DNA of 64,000 nucleotides from Euglena gracilis (GCA_039621445.1 CP154956.1:79418474-79482473), one strand, 5' to 3'; counted from the stretch's first letter, positions 41,609 through 54,030 are shown. Translations and numbers: made by a program. The notes: generated by a model from the sequence alone, not told the origin.

Positions 41609-42946
41609 TGTCGGCCGCTGGAAGCAAGGTTCAAACCCCCCGAAGAAGGTTCCACCCAGTTCCCGCCTGCTTTTGGTTGAAGCAAAGCGAATTGTCGACT
41701 TGATTTTCTTTCCCCCAAGCCACCGGAGGGTCCAGCCAAGCCAGCAGCTTTTTTCCAGCCAAGCCTTTTGCCAGCCCGGACCCCCCTCCTCCCCATAAAC
41801 GAGTTTATTTATTATTATTTCCACCGCCCTTCGGACGGCTGGACGGTAATTGATGGTTTTTACGCTTTCGGGCCAAAAATTGGTCAAAATGTGCAAATTC
41901 TGGGTCAAAAGATCGAATTTCATCATAATGGCAGTTTTTTTTGGATATTTGTGCAGCATTGATTGATCTTTGGCACCCAGTTCGACCCCGGGTTGGGCCC
42001 AGCTCCAGCCCGGGCTGGAGCTGGGGGTGGGGAGGGGGGCAGTCAGCTAGCAGCCTCTTTCCAGCCAGCCCAAATTTTCCAGCCTCTGAGCTGGACCCCC
42101 TCCTCCTGATGGTCTTCAAGCAACGCCCAGGTTGGGGGTCGTTTTGGAGTGACAAAGAAAAAAGGCCCTGCTAGGGAACGGCGGCCCACCCCGCGGTCAC
42201 AGATGTGGGCCGGCAAAGCCCAGCGGTGGGCAACGGGCAGGCCACTTTTTTGCAGATCTCAGCATATGGGCCAGAGAAAAACGATGAGAGACAAAAATGA
42301 CACGGGAGAAATGGAAACCACTCATGCTTTTCCTGTCATTATTTTCCTCCGCTGCTCATCTGCGCTATTTGGGGAGAGCCGCTTTCAGGCAGGTGGACAT
42401 TGATATCCACATTTTTTCCCGCAATTTTCCAGCAATTTCCCGCATTTTCTGCAATTTTCCGCAATTCTCCGCAAGTTTTCCGCAACCGCAATTTTTTCGC
42501 TTTCCGCAAGCTGAAAAGGAAGGCGAAATGTGTTCCGGCCATTCCTTGAACGTTCCACATTGGAACCCGGGTGCTTTTTGTTGTTTTTTTTGTTGCAAAT
42601 TTGCCAAAATTTGCGAAGTTTTACAAATTTTGACAAATTTCGGCAATTTCTGGGCCGTTTTAGGTTTCTTCCCAATTTCTGCTTGCCCTTTTTTTACCTT
42701 TGTCATAGTCGAGCAGACAGCGAAGCCAATGCCGACTGGCTGGGGGGTATTAAATGATTTTGTTATTTTGCATTTTTTGTTGCTGCAAACGAGACAAAAA
42801 TTCTTTTTACCCCACCTTGCATTGCTAGTGTTGTTCTGGAAGAATTGTCTCCTCCAGGGGTTTCCCCACATAGGTACGTACGCCTGCATCTTGGCGGATT
42901 GGATAAGTGCACTGTCACCCAACAGCAGATTTTTTTTGCTGTCCAG

Positions 42947-43124
42947 AGGAGGGCTCCGCAAGCGGCCTGGTCAGGGACAGAACGGGCCAAGCGGCCCCAC
43001 ACGGCCGATGCCCTCCCGCCTGCGAAGCGACGCCGCCCAGCCTCAGAGGACTGGGGGGAGTCGACCAAGTGCCTCCAGCAACAATTCAGACAATTTCCCG
43101 GCAACTCCGAAGGTTTTCGTATGA
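42947..43124 (+). CDS. Candidate Ser/Pro/Gln-rich terminal exon (copy B)
   Basis: Partner of 11982-12160, one base shorter near the acceptor. Ends 'NSDNFPATPKVFV' at 43124. Confidence 0.35.
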
Positions 43125-44022
43125 TTTCTGACAATGCCTTTGCAATGATTCCCGACAATTTCCGGACAGTTTTCGACAACATCCCCACAAGTGCCCCGAC
43201 CACATCAGCAAATCACTGGCTGTCTGGAAGTGTGTGGCAGCGGCAGCAGACGCGGACTGGTACCGCAGTGGTCCGGCCGCCGGCGCGGGACCGAGACCGG
43301 GTTGCGGGCGGGGGCGGCGGCGGCGGCGCGGCAGTATTTCCCGACGCCGGGCCACCGGCGGCGCGGGGGGTCGGACGCCCGCGCCCGGCGGACGCTGCGG
43401 AGACAGGCGCAGGGCAAGACGCAGGCGCCCGCCCTGGCCAACGGGCTGCACTGACCGGTGCTGGCGCCGCACGTCGCCACACAGTGCGCCACGTCGCTGT
43501 TGCCCACACCTTCCCTTCTGCAGGATGGGGGTGGGAAGGTTGCGTTCCGTGGAGTGCCGAGGAATTAGGGTCACTGGACTGGTGGCAGAAGGCAGAATCG
43601 TGCTCCCTCGAGGCAAGCCGACCAGGGAGGAAGGGACACCGACAGCGAAGCACAAAGACAGTGTGAGCATGGCAAACGGCATGGAGACGCACGTGCGTGA
43701 CAGGTAACAAGTAAAAGAGTTTCGGGATTGAAGCAATGATCGCAGAACCCCCAAAAGCATGAGGCGCAGAGGGCGGACACCTCGGGCTCCGCACTTTGCC
43801 CTTGTGAGGCCATGCCTTGCTCGCCGGCGGTGTTGTTTGGATTGTTTGGGCGCGTTGGGTTAGGAGGTCCCGCTTAGTGCCTTTTTTCGCCGGAGTTGGC
43901 TGATTCTTAATTTGCCGTTCGACACCCAGAAGAAAGGAACAGAGTCTCGAAGGAAGGAGAACCAATTAGAGAAGTCAACAGAATAAGAATATCCAGAAAG
44001 ACACGAACCTGACGAGTGTCAA

Positions 44023-45290
44023 TTGACAAGCCAATTATCAATTTCAAATCTGACTTCAATGAACAATGCTGTGGAGAAGAAATTGGCATCAAACACTCGA
44101 CGTGGACTACCTGGAGCAGCAGTCGCCGCAGCAGCTGGAGAAACTGGAGATGCGGACAGAACGTGGCGAACCGTGGCCGTCCCTTCCCCCCAGATCCCTT
44201 CATCAAAAAATTCCCAGAAAAAACCCCCACCCAGTGACGGCCACGGACTGTGGACCACAGTGGTCAGAAGGACCAGAACGAGGAAGGAACCCCAAGCCCA
44301 ATACGGGCAGAAACATCTGGGCATTGGGGCCCCAAAATCAAGCCAGATGGGACAACAGAAACCCAAAGGATTCCAGGGGCATGTCCCACAAGCCCAACCA
44401 GCTGCCAGGAGATGGAATCAAGGACAAGGTGGTGGCCATGGAGGCCAATTCCACAAGCATCTCCCCACAGGAAGGGGGAGGAAAGGTCTGTCAAATCCCC
44501 CCAATTTTTCTAACACAACAACCCCTCCCAAGGGGAAGCAGGGGGGGCACAGCAGCCCCCCCAGATTTCCATTGGAGCTGGAGACCAAGGTCAAGAACAG
44601 CCCCATGGAGGGGAGACCAAGGCCATATGGGCCAGAATCCTGTTCAATTTCATGTGCACGGCCATGGTGGCCAAGAAGTGCAAGGCCATGGTGGCCAGTT
44701 TTCACAAGGCCAGGGCGGCCAATTTTCACAGGGCCAGGGCGGCCAGTTTTCACAGGGCCATGGAGGCCAGCATTTATCAGGCCAGGGAGGCCAAATGCGT
44801 CAACAAGGCCATGGGGGCCAAAGGGGTGGACCAGAAATGGCCCCCCAGAAGCTAAGGTGCAAACCTTATATACATCAACTACAGCAGCCCCAGGAGGATG
44901 CCCCCACAGGGGCAGTGGAGGACAAGGGGGCAACCCCCCCTCACATTTCTTGTTCAATGCCCATGGCAGGGGCAAGTCAAAACAAGGGGGATACCCAAAA
45001 AGGGGCCCCTATGGTATGTCAAATGACAACACCAATGACAAAGTGGAGGACCAGAGAGCCTGTGAGAAGAGCATGCACACCCCCCAGCAACCCTTGCAGA
45101 ATGCTCAATCCCTAGGGGTGCAGTGTCCAACACCCCCCACCCAGCACCCCAAAAATCATCTAATTTGGAAAATAAATTCCATGGAGGAAAAATGGGGAGA
45201 CACCCCCCTGTACCAGAGACTTCAGAAAAGTCTAAAATGGTGGACAAAAAATGCCACCCCAGCAACATGTCAATTGATCAAAAATGGAAT
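44023..45290 (+). CDS. DIRS gag-like frame, first copy (copy B)
   Basis: Less rearranged than in A: the 24-bp repeat block at about 44670-44825 is regular and encodes 'GQGGQFSQGQGGQFSQGHGG' in one frame and 'PGRPIFTGPGRPVFTGPWRP' in another. An uninterrupted frame covers the whole region, ending in the same 'QPPWVNPPK' stretch. Confidence 0.5.
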
Positions 45291-47125
45291 TCAACCCCCC
45301 TGGGTAAATCCCCCCAAATTGTCCTCACAAGGTCTTTGTGCTTCGCCCTCGGTGTCCCGTCCTCCCTGGTCGGTTTTCCTCGAGGGAGTACGAAAGCACA
45401 AAGACATTGTGAGACACCTCGGGCTCCGCGCTTTGCCCTTGTGAGGCCATGCCTTGCTCGCCGGCGGTGTTGTTTGGTTGCTTGCCTCGCTGGGTTAGGA
45501 GGTCCCGCTTAGTGCCTTTTTTTCCCGGCATTGGCCGATTCTTAATTTTCCCTTCGACGCCCGGAAGACAGGAACGTCAAACAGTTATCAATTGGAAAAA
45601 GAAGATGTCAATCCACCAATTCAAATTCTCCGGAAAAAGACGCCCGTGCAGAATCCCAAACCTGAAATTGTTGAAGTTTCGCTGACAGGTGCAATTTCCA
45701 AGACGAACAGCCCTGGACAACTTCAGAGGGGGAGCAGCGGCAGCTGGACAACCTGACGGCGCGGGTGGACTGTGGCGGCTGTGGAAATTTCCCCAAAAGA
45801 AACTTCCACAACCCAAACCCCCCAAAGTGATGGCCACGGACCCTGTCAGACAGTGGTCAGAAGACCCCGCAAGGGGCAGAGACAACAACCATCAGGCCTC
45901 TACGGCCATTGTAACCAGGGCCATGGGGGCCAACGATTCACAACATACAATGCATTATGCGGGGCTATGGCAGCCAAAACCGCACAGGCCATGAAGGCAA
46001 CAAAAGCCATGACGGCACAACAGGCCGTGAAGGCATCTACAGCATCAAAAGTCGCTGGAACAAAGGCCAAGGTGGCCACCAGCACCCAGACCCCACAGGA
46101 CATGGCAGGGGCAGAAAAGGTCAGACACACCATCCCCATCGTTTCTAAATCACACCACCCCCCAGGGGTCAAGGGTGGGGCCCCAAGAACCCCTCAAGAT
46201 TTCAAATGGGCATGGCGACCCAGAACCCAATCAAGCCCTTGGGGCCTATATCACCAAGGCCACTGGGGACAGAAAGTTCAACAAGAAGATCAGAAATTAC
46301 AAAAAAGCCACAGGGGGGTCCTTCACAGGACCCCCAGAAGCTAATGGACAGCCATGCAGGGGCTTTGTATTTAAATGGGCAGCCACAGGAGGAAGATGGC
46401 CCCCAAGGGCAAGCTGGCAACAGGAAGGGGGAGACTCCCCACCAGCATTTATTCCTGTTCAATCTACAAGGGGGGGACCCACAGAGGCCCCCCTATGGTA
46501 TGGCTATGAACCCCATCAACATCAGGCAGGCTAGACATGTCAAACAGGGGCAGTAATCCTGTGCTCAAACAACAAGATCTTCCAGAGAGAGAGAGAGAGA
46601 GAGAGAAAAGAGCGTAGAGTGCATGCACATCCCCCCAAACATTTGCTTTTCCCAAGGGCTCAAGCCCTAGGGCTGTGAAATGTCCAACACCCCCACCCAG
46701 CCCCAAAGAATCATCTAATTCATGAATTAAATTACATGGAGGAAAAATGAGGAGATACCCCCCTGTACCAGAGACTTCAGAAAAGTCTAAAATGGTGGTA
46801 AAAAAATCCCCCCAGCAACATGTCAATTGATAAAAAATGGAATTCAACCCCCCTGGGTAAATCCACCAAAGTAGTCCACCCACCCAAAACCCAGCGCCAA
46901 CCTGAACCTGAACTAGGCAGAAAAAATCCTATTGGATTACGAAAAAAACTGGGTCAGTAAAACGAGTTCCGGATTCAGACACCCAGCATTTAATCCCATG
47001 GTTTCTAATTTCGAAACCGGAGGGGGGAACAAGAAAGTGGAGAATGATCAGCGACTGCAGAGAAATAAATCCAGTTTCAAGTAAAACGTTTCAAACTGGA
47101 TCATATCCAGCACACTTTTCCAGTT

Positions 47126-47584
47126 TTGAAAAAGGGCCACTGGGCCGCAAAAATAGACCTGAAGGATGCCTATTTTCATGTTCCATTAAGTCCAGGCCTA
47201 GGGCCTTTTTTGAGGCATCAGGTGGGGGGGGGCAGACCTGGGAATTTTAAACAGGCTGCTTGGGGTAATTTTTTTTCCATGTCAGTGATGAAAACATTCG
47301 AAAAACTGTGGATAAAAAGAGGCATCCAGGTGTTGTTTTACCTGGACGACATTTTACTGGTGGCCACCACCCAAAATATTTTGCAAAGTCACCTGAACAG
47401 AGTCGTAAAAGATTTGCTGAATTCCGAGTTCAAAATCAATGTGAGAAATTCCACCCTGCAGCCCACACAAATTGTTACCCATCTAGGGTGTCAACAAAAC
47501 TTCCAGGAAGGAAAGTTACAGGTGCCCCCTCAGAAAGTCAAAACCATCAAAAAGGAACTGGGTAAAAGTGTGAAAAAAAGATAA
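47126..47584 (+). CDS. DIRS reverse transcriptase domain (copy B)
   Basis: Contains 'KIDLKDAYFHVPLSPG' (His here, as is usual, where A has Asp) and 'FYLDDILLVA'. The finger block 'ISDCREIN' at 47044 is in another frame because three bases and one base are lost upstream (47065-47130). Confidence 0.75.
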   Translation: MKKGHWAAKIDLKDAYFHVPLSPGLGPFLRHQVGGGRPGNFKQAAWGNFFSMSVMKTFEKLWIKRGIQVLFYLDDILLVATTQNILQSHLNRVVKDLLNSEFKINVRNSTLQPTQIVTHLGCQQNFQEGKLQVPPQKVKTIKKELGKSVKKR

Positions 47585-47585
47585 T

Positions 47586-47987
47586 ATGTCAAAAAGGCAG
47601 TTGGCTGCCATTTTGGGTCAAAAAGGATGCAATCGCATGGTCCTGCCCTTTTTAAGGGCTTTTACTGACACCCTGGCAATTTTTTTGCTGGCAACGTCCA
47701 CAGCCCCCTGGGACTCAAAACACACCAGTTCTCAGGAAATCAAGGCCAAATTAAGGGAAATAAAAACTCTACTGGACACCTGGGGGGGGGGGCAGACCCT
47801 TCCCCAAAATGCAACCAGGGAGTTACACTCAGACAGCAGCACCCATGCCTGGGGGGGGGGGGGGCTGGACATCCACACAGGAGAAATTGTGCAGGAATTT
47901 TGGAGAAAATACTCCATTTTACACATAAACGTAAAGGAGCTCAGTGCAGCAATCAGCACTGTGAAAAGATTGAGCAAACCTGGGTAA
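47586..47987 (+). CDS. DIRS RNase H-like domain (copy B)
   Basis: Protein identical to 16645-17046. Confidence 0.7.
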   Translation: MSKRQLAAILGQKGCNRMVLPFLRAFTDTLAIFLLATSTAPWDSKHTSSQEIKAKLREIKTLLDTWGGGQTLPQNATRELHSDSSTHAWGGGGLDIHTGEIVQEFWRKYSILHINVKELSAAISTVKRLSKPG

Positions 47988-48097
47988 AGAGCTTCTTTGT
48001 CCGTAGAAAACCACGTAATTTACTATTACCTGACCAAAGGGGGGGGGCAGAAAGGACCCTTTCAACACAATGCTAAGACCGTTTTTCAAATGGTGCA

Positions 48098-48540
48098 TAA
48101 ACCCCCCCCAAAAATAAGACCCGGGTCTTATTTTTGGGTCCGTTGCTGGAAACCTCCAGGGGGGTCTTATTTTTGGGGGGGGTCTTATTTTTGGATTTTT
48201 TCTTGACCGACCCGGGCCCGAAAAAAAACATCATTTTTCAGGTTCCCAAAAAAACTAAAAATTTTCCTTCGGCGCTTCGCGCCATGTGTAAATTTGTGTA
48301 AGTTGACATTTAGCATGTTTTTTGCACTTCAAGAATCTGAATTTTTTTGAAATTTCATCATTTTTGTGTGTGAAATTTGGGTTTTTGGCAATTTCTCAGG
48401 GAAAATTTTCACCGTTCCCGGCGCTTCGCGCCGTCAGGGGGGGTCTTATTTATGGGGGGGGTCTTATTTTTGGATTTTTGCTCGATCGGCCCAGGGGGGG
48501 TCTTATTTTTGGGGGGGTCTTATTTTTGGGGGGGGGTTTA
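48098..48540. mobile_element. MITE-like element inside DIRS pol (copy B)
   Basis: Partner of 17157-17629 with the same TA-flanked inverted ends; 30 bp shorter because one subterminal 'GTCTTATTTTTGGGGGG' unit is missing and other small indels occurred. Confidence 0.7.
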
Positions 48541-49215
48541 GAGCACCAAGTAAACCTCCAAGTCAACTGGGTGCCTTAAAAAAATTGCCTGGCAGACCCC
48601 ATAAGCAGATGGGAAATGGACAGGGGGGATTACTCCTTAGACCGCCAACTTTTTCAATGGTTAAGACAGCAATTCCAAAAGTTCATAAATTTGGAAACAG
48701 ATTTATTTGCCTCCCCAGGCCACAAAAAATTGCCCAGTTTCGTGGCCAGGTGGTCCCACTGGGATGTCACAGCAGTAAATGCATTGCAATGTCCACTGGA
48801 CAAAATTGGGGATCTTTATGCAAACCCCCCCGGTCAATAATTGAAAAATTTCTCACCAGGTTGAAAATGTTTCCCCATACCAAAGCTTTGATGGTCACCC
48901 CCTGCTGGGATTCAGCCACCTGGTGGCCCCAATTAACAAAAATGAAAGTTCCAGGGACCCCCTGCCTGAATCACCCCCTACAAGGGTATGTTCACCAATT
49001 GCAGGGGAGAAAAAATGCCACCCCCCAGGTGGCCCCTCCTTTGCATGATTTGATCAAGCAAGTTTTGGAGGGGAAACAAATTCAGGTTTGGACCATTGAA
49101 GATTTCCTGGGGAGAAACCCCAGTTGACAACGTTATCAGAGTGCTTTTGCACATCTGTGGGTAATTCTGGAGCAAATGGGAATGCCCCCCCCCCCCTGAA
49201 GCCACCACAGACCAA

Positions 49216-49940
49216 GTGGCTGACGCTTTAATACAATTTTTCCAATTTTACAAGGCCCAAGCCCGTAATGTATGTAGTGCAATGCTTTTGATTCCTGGGT
49301 TTGGTGGGCTAAGATTACACACCCCGTTGACCCCATACAAGAGGCTTTGGAACCAAAATCTGGAGAAGTATGGGTCATTTTGGGATCCCCACCCAATCCT
49401 CCTGGGGCTGGCCAAGGCCCCAATGCCCACTGATATTTGTACATGGCTATATAGCTTTTTTTTGTTCGCGAATCCTCTGTATATACATGTCCTCTGACTT
49501 GGCACAAGTCAAACGAACAGCCAGTGTGTTGGGGTACGGCACCCTATATCAAAAATTAAGTGTAAAGGACCAGACGTTTCACAAGTGGGAGAGGGTGGTG
49601 TCCATTCCCCAATGGCCACAAATAAGCCCCTTTCATTTGATGTCTTATGTGGCTGCCACACATTCATTCGTCAGACCTGGGGGCCCCCCCTTCTGATTTC
49701 ATTAAAACCCCCTTCAGGGCCATAAGTGCAGACACCGTTGCTTCTATCACAAAAAGAATTTTTGGCCAAAAGCATGGGGTACCCCAGGTGTGGGGGGCCC
49801 ACTCCACCAGAGAAGCAGGGGTTGGTTTGCTAAAAAAAATGGGCCTTTCCGTCCAAGAAATTTGTGAAATCGGCCAGTGGAGGGGGGTGGAGGCTTTTAC
49901 AGCCCACTATCAAAGACTGGCTGCCCAAGGTGCCCTGTAA
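49216..49940 (+). pseudogene. Tyrosine recombinase of the DIRS element, frameshifted (copy B)
   Basis: Same gene as 18302-19027 but split into three frames. The C-terminal block with 'HSTREAG' and 'AHYQRLAAQG' is intact in 49647-49940. Confidence 0.7.
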
Positions 49941-50843
49941 AACCCCCTTGCCCCCCTACTTTCAGTGCACAATCTGGACTCACAAGGACGAAGTGCGGAG
50001 CCCTAGGTGTCTCGCACTCCCTCGAGGCAGACCGACAAGGGAGGAAGGGTCACCGAGGGCGAATCAAAAAGACCCTGTGAGCCTGACATACACACCCGTA
50101 AAAGAAAATTAGTCTTCAAAAGCGCGAGGTCAGAAAAGGGGGGATGGGGGGGGGGGGGAAGAGGGGGGTGCCCCCCCCCAGGGGCAAGAAGTCACGTCGC
50201 CAAGTCGGAGCAGCATCGTCAGCCAACTCCGGCGAGGCGGCACTAAGTGGGAGGTTCTAACCAAGCGAATCAATCAATCTAAACAACACCGCCGGCGAGC
50301 AAGGCATGGCCTCACAAGGACTTTGTGCTTCGCCCTCGGTGTCCCTTCCTCCCTTTTCGGTCTGCCTCGAGGGAGTACGAGACCATGCCTTGCTCGCCGG
50401 CGGTCTGCTGTGATTGTTTTGGCGGTCTGCGCTTAGTGCCTTTTTCGCCGGAGTTTGCTGGTTATTAACTTGCCCTTCGACACCCAGGAGGAATGAAAAG
50501 AGTTCATGAACGAACGTTGGCAAAAAAAACAACACGCTGAATACTTGAGGAAGGTATCCCCCACCCCTGTATGGTGGCCCATGCACCGCAAATGGTACAC
50601 CTAGAGGCATTTTGGGCGCCGGTAGGCTGCCTCGGTGACCTGGTCAAGGTTGCATGCTGGACAGGTGCAGGTATCATATAAAGGTCTCAGAATGTGCAGG
50701 GCGTTCAAAGCAGCGACTTGTGCTGTGCACCCTCACCGAAAGCGACGAAGGAAGATGGAGGGCGGTTGCCTGTGGCTGGGCTGCGTCCGCACCGTCCTTC
50801 GTGCTGGGTCATGTACTGGTGGTTGGGGGGGGGGGGTGGCTAG

Positions 50844-51233
50844 TCACGAACAGACCCCCATGGGGTACTCGATCACGCTGGCTGCTGGCCTCTTCTCCAC
50901 CATGGAACAGTGGTGGCAGGTTTTCTGTACCTGATTTGGGGGGGCCACCCCGGTGTAGTGACCCATGCACCGCACATGGTGCACTGAGCGGCACTTGGTG
51001 CACCGGCAGGCCGCTTCGCATGACATGCCAAGTTTGCAGGCTGGACACAAACTTCCGTCGTGAAGTGGGCGGAGGATGCTCAGGGCGTGGAGAGCAGCGG
51101 CCTGTGCTGTGCACTCCTCGTCCCCCCCGCTCCACCATCCTTCGTCGGTTTCGGTGAGGGAGGACGTCGGGCTGTGCTCAACAAAAGCCCCTGCTTTCCT
51201 GAGTGCAGCAGCTCCCCCCTTGAGCACATCCAC
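50844..51233 (-). CDS. PHD-type zinc finger exon (copy B)
   Basis: Sequence identical to 19932-20321. The degenerate paralogue is also present at about 50522-50782. Copy B ends 94 bp after this exon's start. Confidence 0.6.
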   Translation of the reverse strand: MDVLKGGAAALRKAGAFVEHSPTSSLTETDEGWWSGGDEECTAQAAALHALSILRPLHDGSLCPACKLGMSCEAACRCTKCRSVHHVRCMGHYTGVAPPNQVQKTCHHCSMVEKRPAASVIEYPMGVCS

Positions 51234-51700
51234 CTAATTCACACGGTTGTGCAACATTAGGTAGTACTGGTCAAGGTTGTGATGCGTTTTCTAGCGCCCC
51301 CGCCCCCGGAACAAATTTTTGGTGACCCCTTGGCTCATCAAATGGGTGGCCGTTGACGCCCGTGAAGAATGAGCTATAAAAAAGTTTGTGTCCACCCCCC
51401 CCCTTTTCCATCAGGAGGAGCACCTTCTTTGCAACCCTTTCTGAACCCAAACAAAGTCCTGGGTCTTTTTCGTGGCGAAATAAAAACAAAATGGGGAAAG
51501 CCTTGTGCCAAAAAAGGTATTTGACCACATTTTTCCACACACGGTTCGAGACGTTAAAAGTCTCCAAAAAACCGTTTTTGAACGTGCAACGAACATAATA
51601 CTGAAAACGAACAGTCCCCACACTAAAGCTGCACAATCACAACTTCTTATCATTGTTGTCAAACGAACTTGAAGAATCAACAACGAAACCTCAGGCTCAC

Positions 51701-51795
51701 CTGGAGAATCATCATCAACAGTGGGGAAAGCCAAATCCAGAAGAGGTTGGATTTTAAAAATCTTTGGGTTGGGTGGCTTGGGTTGGAAGGTATTT
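51701..51795 (-). CDS. Candidate minus-strand exon
   Basis: Ends at a consensus donor (CCAG|GTGAGC, minus strand) at 51701. Reads 'NPKIFKIQPLLDLAFPTVDD' and 'DSP'. The acceptor side is not resolved. May belong with the minus-strand exons further right. Confidence 0.3.
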
Positions 51796-52087
51796 CGCAA
51801 TCCTATTTTCTATTTCGCAAACTTGCCCAATCAAAAAAAGTGAAATGAAAATAAGGCGAACAACGTTCGACACGCACAATATTCAATACAAACCACATCT
51901 GACACAAACCACGCATGGCACAAACCACACTTGACACAAACCACATTTCGCACAAAGCACACGACACAAACCACAGTTCGCACAAACCAAATTTGGAACA
52001 AACCACATTTGACACAAAGCACATTTGACACAAACCACATTTCACACAAACGACAATTGACACAATCCACATTTGACACAAACCATA

Positions 52088-52245
52088 AACAGGGAGATTG
52101 ATGGTGCTCCTTCCGCTTCCGCCGCGGGCTCTTGGCGTGGATGTTCGTCGGCATGCTGCAGTCCAAGCTGATCGTCCTGGAAAGTTGCAGCCGAGGGCAA
52201 AGAAATCTCCCACTTCATATGAAAAACAGGCACAACAGAAGTTTT
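52088..52245 (-). CDS. Exon-like module, third of three (minus order)
   Basis: About 150 bp between minisatellite arrays, repeated at 52793-52945 and 53215-53365. Acceptor-like 'gctgcaactttccag' precedes it on the minus strand. Best-conserved frame: 'QLGLQHADEHPRQEPAAEAE' then 'SISLF'. Unknown. Confidence 0.35.
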
Positions 52246-52792
52246 TTTTGACAGCTACCATACACTACGTTGGAAAGAAACCATACTTGACACAAACCAA
52301 GGTTGAACCAAAGAAATCTCCCACTTCGTAAACCACATTTTTCACAAACCACATTTGAAACAGCCCATCTGGCACACACCAAATATGAAACAAACCACAC
52401 TTGACACAAACAACACTGGACACAAACCACACTTGACACAAACCACATTTGACACAAACCACATTTGACACAAACCACACTTGACACAAACCACATTTGA
52501 CACAAACCACATTTGACACAAACCACATTTGATACAAACCACATTTGACACAAACCACACTTGACACAAATCACACTGGACACAAACCACATTTGACACA
52601 AACCACATTTGACACAAACCGGACTTGGCACAAACCACACTTGACACAAACCACATTTGACACGAACCACATTTGACACAAACCACACTGGACAATAACC
52701 ACATTTGACACAAACCACATTTGGCACAAACCACCCTTGACCCAAACCACACTTGACGCAAACCATGTTTAACACAAACCACGCTTAACACA

Positions 52793-52945
52793 AACAGGGA
52801 GATTGATGGTGGTCCTTCCGCTTCTGCCGCGGGCTCTTGGCGTGGATGTGCGTCGGCATGCTGCAGTCCAAGCTGTTCGTCCTGGGAAGTTGCAGCCGAG
52901 GGCAAAGAAATATCCCACTTCACATGAAAAACAGACACAACAGAA
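52793..52945 (-). CDS. Exon-like module, second of three
   Basis: Closest to 52088-52245; reads 'QLGLQHADAHPRQEPAAEAE'. Differences include one silent change in this frame and four missense. Confidence 0.35.
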
Positions 52946-53214
52946 ATTTTTTTGACAACTTCCATACACCACGTTTGACACAAACCACACTTGACACAAA
53001 CCAAGGTTGTCGTAAACCACATTTTTCACAAACCACATTTGAAACACCCAATTTGGCACACACCACATTTGGTGCAAACCACCCTTGACAAAAACCATAA
53101 TTAACACAAACGATATTTCACATAAAGAGCACAAACCACATTTGACATAAAACACGCTTGACATTCCAGATTTGCCACCATTTTCCTTCGACAGAAAAGC
53201 CTGATACAAACTAT

Positions 53215-53365
53215 AAACAGGGAGATGGGTGGTGCTCCTTCCGCTTTCGGGGCTGGATCCTGGCGGGGATGTGTGTCAGCAGGCGGCAGTCCTTGCTGGC
53301 GGTGTGCAGCTGAAGTAACAACACCCGCACGCTTGACTGGTGCACTCTCCCACATCACATGTGTG
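53215..53365 (-). CDS. Exon-like module, first of three
   Basis: More diverged copy; reads 'QQGLPPADTHPRQDPAPKAE' then 'PISLF' in the same frame as the other two. Confidence 0.35.
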
Positions 53366-53471
53366 ACGGATTAAGGACATTGAATTATTTGAATTAGAAG
53401 AAACCTAAATAAGAACGCCTTCCCTGTCCGATGTTCACGAAACATTATTTGAACATTATTTAAACATTCAC

Positions 53472-53606
53472 CATTTTTCACAACGATTGCTCTGCTTAAC
53501 CACCCGTAACGTTTACCATCAACCTTTACTTTCAAATAGAATCTAGAATGATTTGGGAGGTTGGAGTGTGCGTCGTCCCGGACGTCCACATTACGCCACT
53601 TTTCGG
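53472..53606 (-). CDS. Internal exon, unknown protein
   Basis: Minus-strand acceptor 'tctctgtcggccgctcag' and donor 'AAATG|GTGAAT' enclose 135 nt. Two leading bases, then 'EKWRNVDVRDDAHSNLPNHS' and 'FYLKVKVDGKRYGWLSRAIV'. Composition is typical of a folded domain (beta strands with basic and aromatic residues). Family not recognised. Confidence 0.55.
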
Positions 53607-53963
53607 CTGAGCGGCCGACAGAGAAGACACCGGTACAGGTTCTCCATCTGCGTGAGGCTCGAATTGTTCCACTTGTGACGTGATCTCTCTAATCCAAGGT
53701 GGCAGAAGACAGAAGTATTAAGAAGTATTACGCAGCAAGTATGAAAATAATCAAATGTCTCAAACGTCTGGGAACACTGAACAACGCACTTTTAATAGAA
53801 GATGATTCAACCATTCCCTCTCATTGGCAGATTAGGTGATTGGCCCAAACTAAAAAAAAAAAACGATTTTGATTTGAGAGCTCATCGGCCTTGCGGGTGT
53901 CACTGGACATGGTCCACTCGAAGAACGGGAGGGTGGCGGGGAGCCAATGTGAATCCTTGGGAA

Positions 53964-53991
53964 GAGGTGAGAGAGAGAGAGAGAGGAGAGA

Positions 53992-54022
<31 letters not shown>

Positions 54023-54030
54023 TAGAGGAG

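Larger units (their letters stand above)
43594..50322 (+). mobile_element. DIRS-like retrotransposon, composite (copy B)
   Basis: Same structure as 12630-19410: module 1 43598-43944, first gag 44023-45290, module 2 45325-45568, second gag 45600-46880, RT 47044-47584, RNase H 47586-47987, MITE 48098-48540, connecting region 48550-49127, recombinase 49216-49940, inverted module 49976-50322. It shares the breaks of copy A, so it is a duplicate of the same insertion, not a second insertion. Confidence 0.8.
30171..51327 (+). repeat. Large segmental duplication, copy B
   Basis: Direct-repeat partner of bases 1-20414. Divergence is uneven: the stretch matching 19.27-20.41 kb looks identical, 12.5-13.6 kb nearly so, while 1-12 kb and about 14.75-16.1 kb carry many substitutions and indels. 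The same exons and the same transposons, with the same internal breaks, are present in both, so the transposons were already in place and already broken when the copies separated. True duplication, or uncollapsed haplotypes with a structural difference at the right edge, are both possible. Confidence 0.97.
51870..53200 (-). repeat. 16-bp 'TTTGTGTCAAATGTGG' minisatellite, minus orientation
   Basis: Arrays at 51870-52085, 52330-52790 and 52970-53165 of units 'ccacatttgacacaaa' (plus strand) with point variants. Because 16 is not a multiple of 3, the unit is read in all three frames over 48 bp, and no stop occurs in any on the minus strand, which produces the long Cys/Val-rich open frames; these are not genes. 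Confidence 0.95.

Noticed and set aside
43594-50322. A second independent DIRS insertion
   Set aside because: Same flanks, same internal MITE and same breaks as in copy A; it is the duplicated insertion.
52215-53209. Cys-rich protein with 16-residue repeats
   Set aside because: Product of the 16-bp minisatellite read through all frames; variants accumulate without frame preference.
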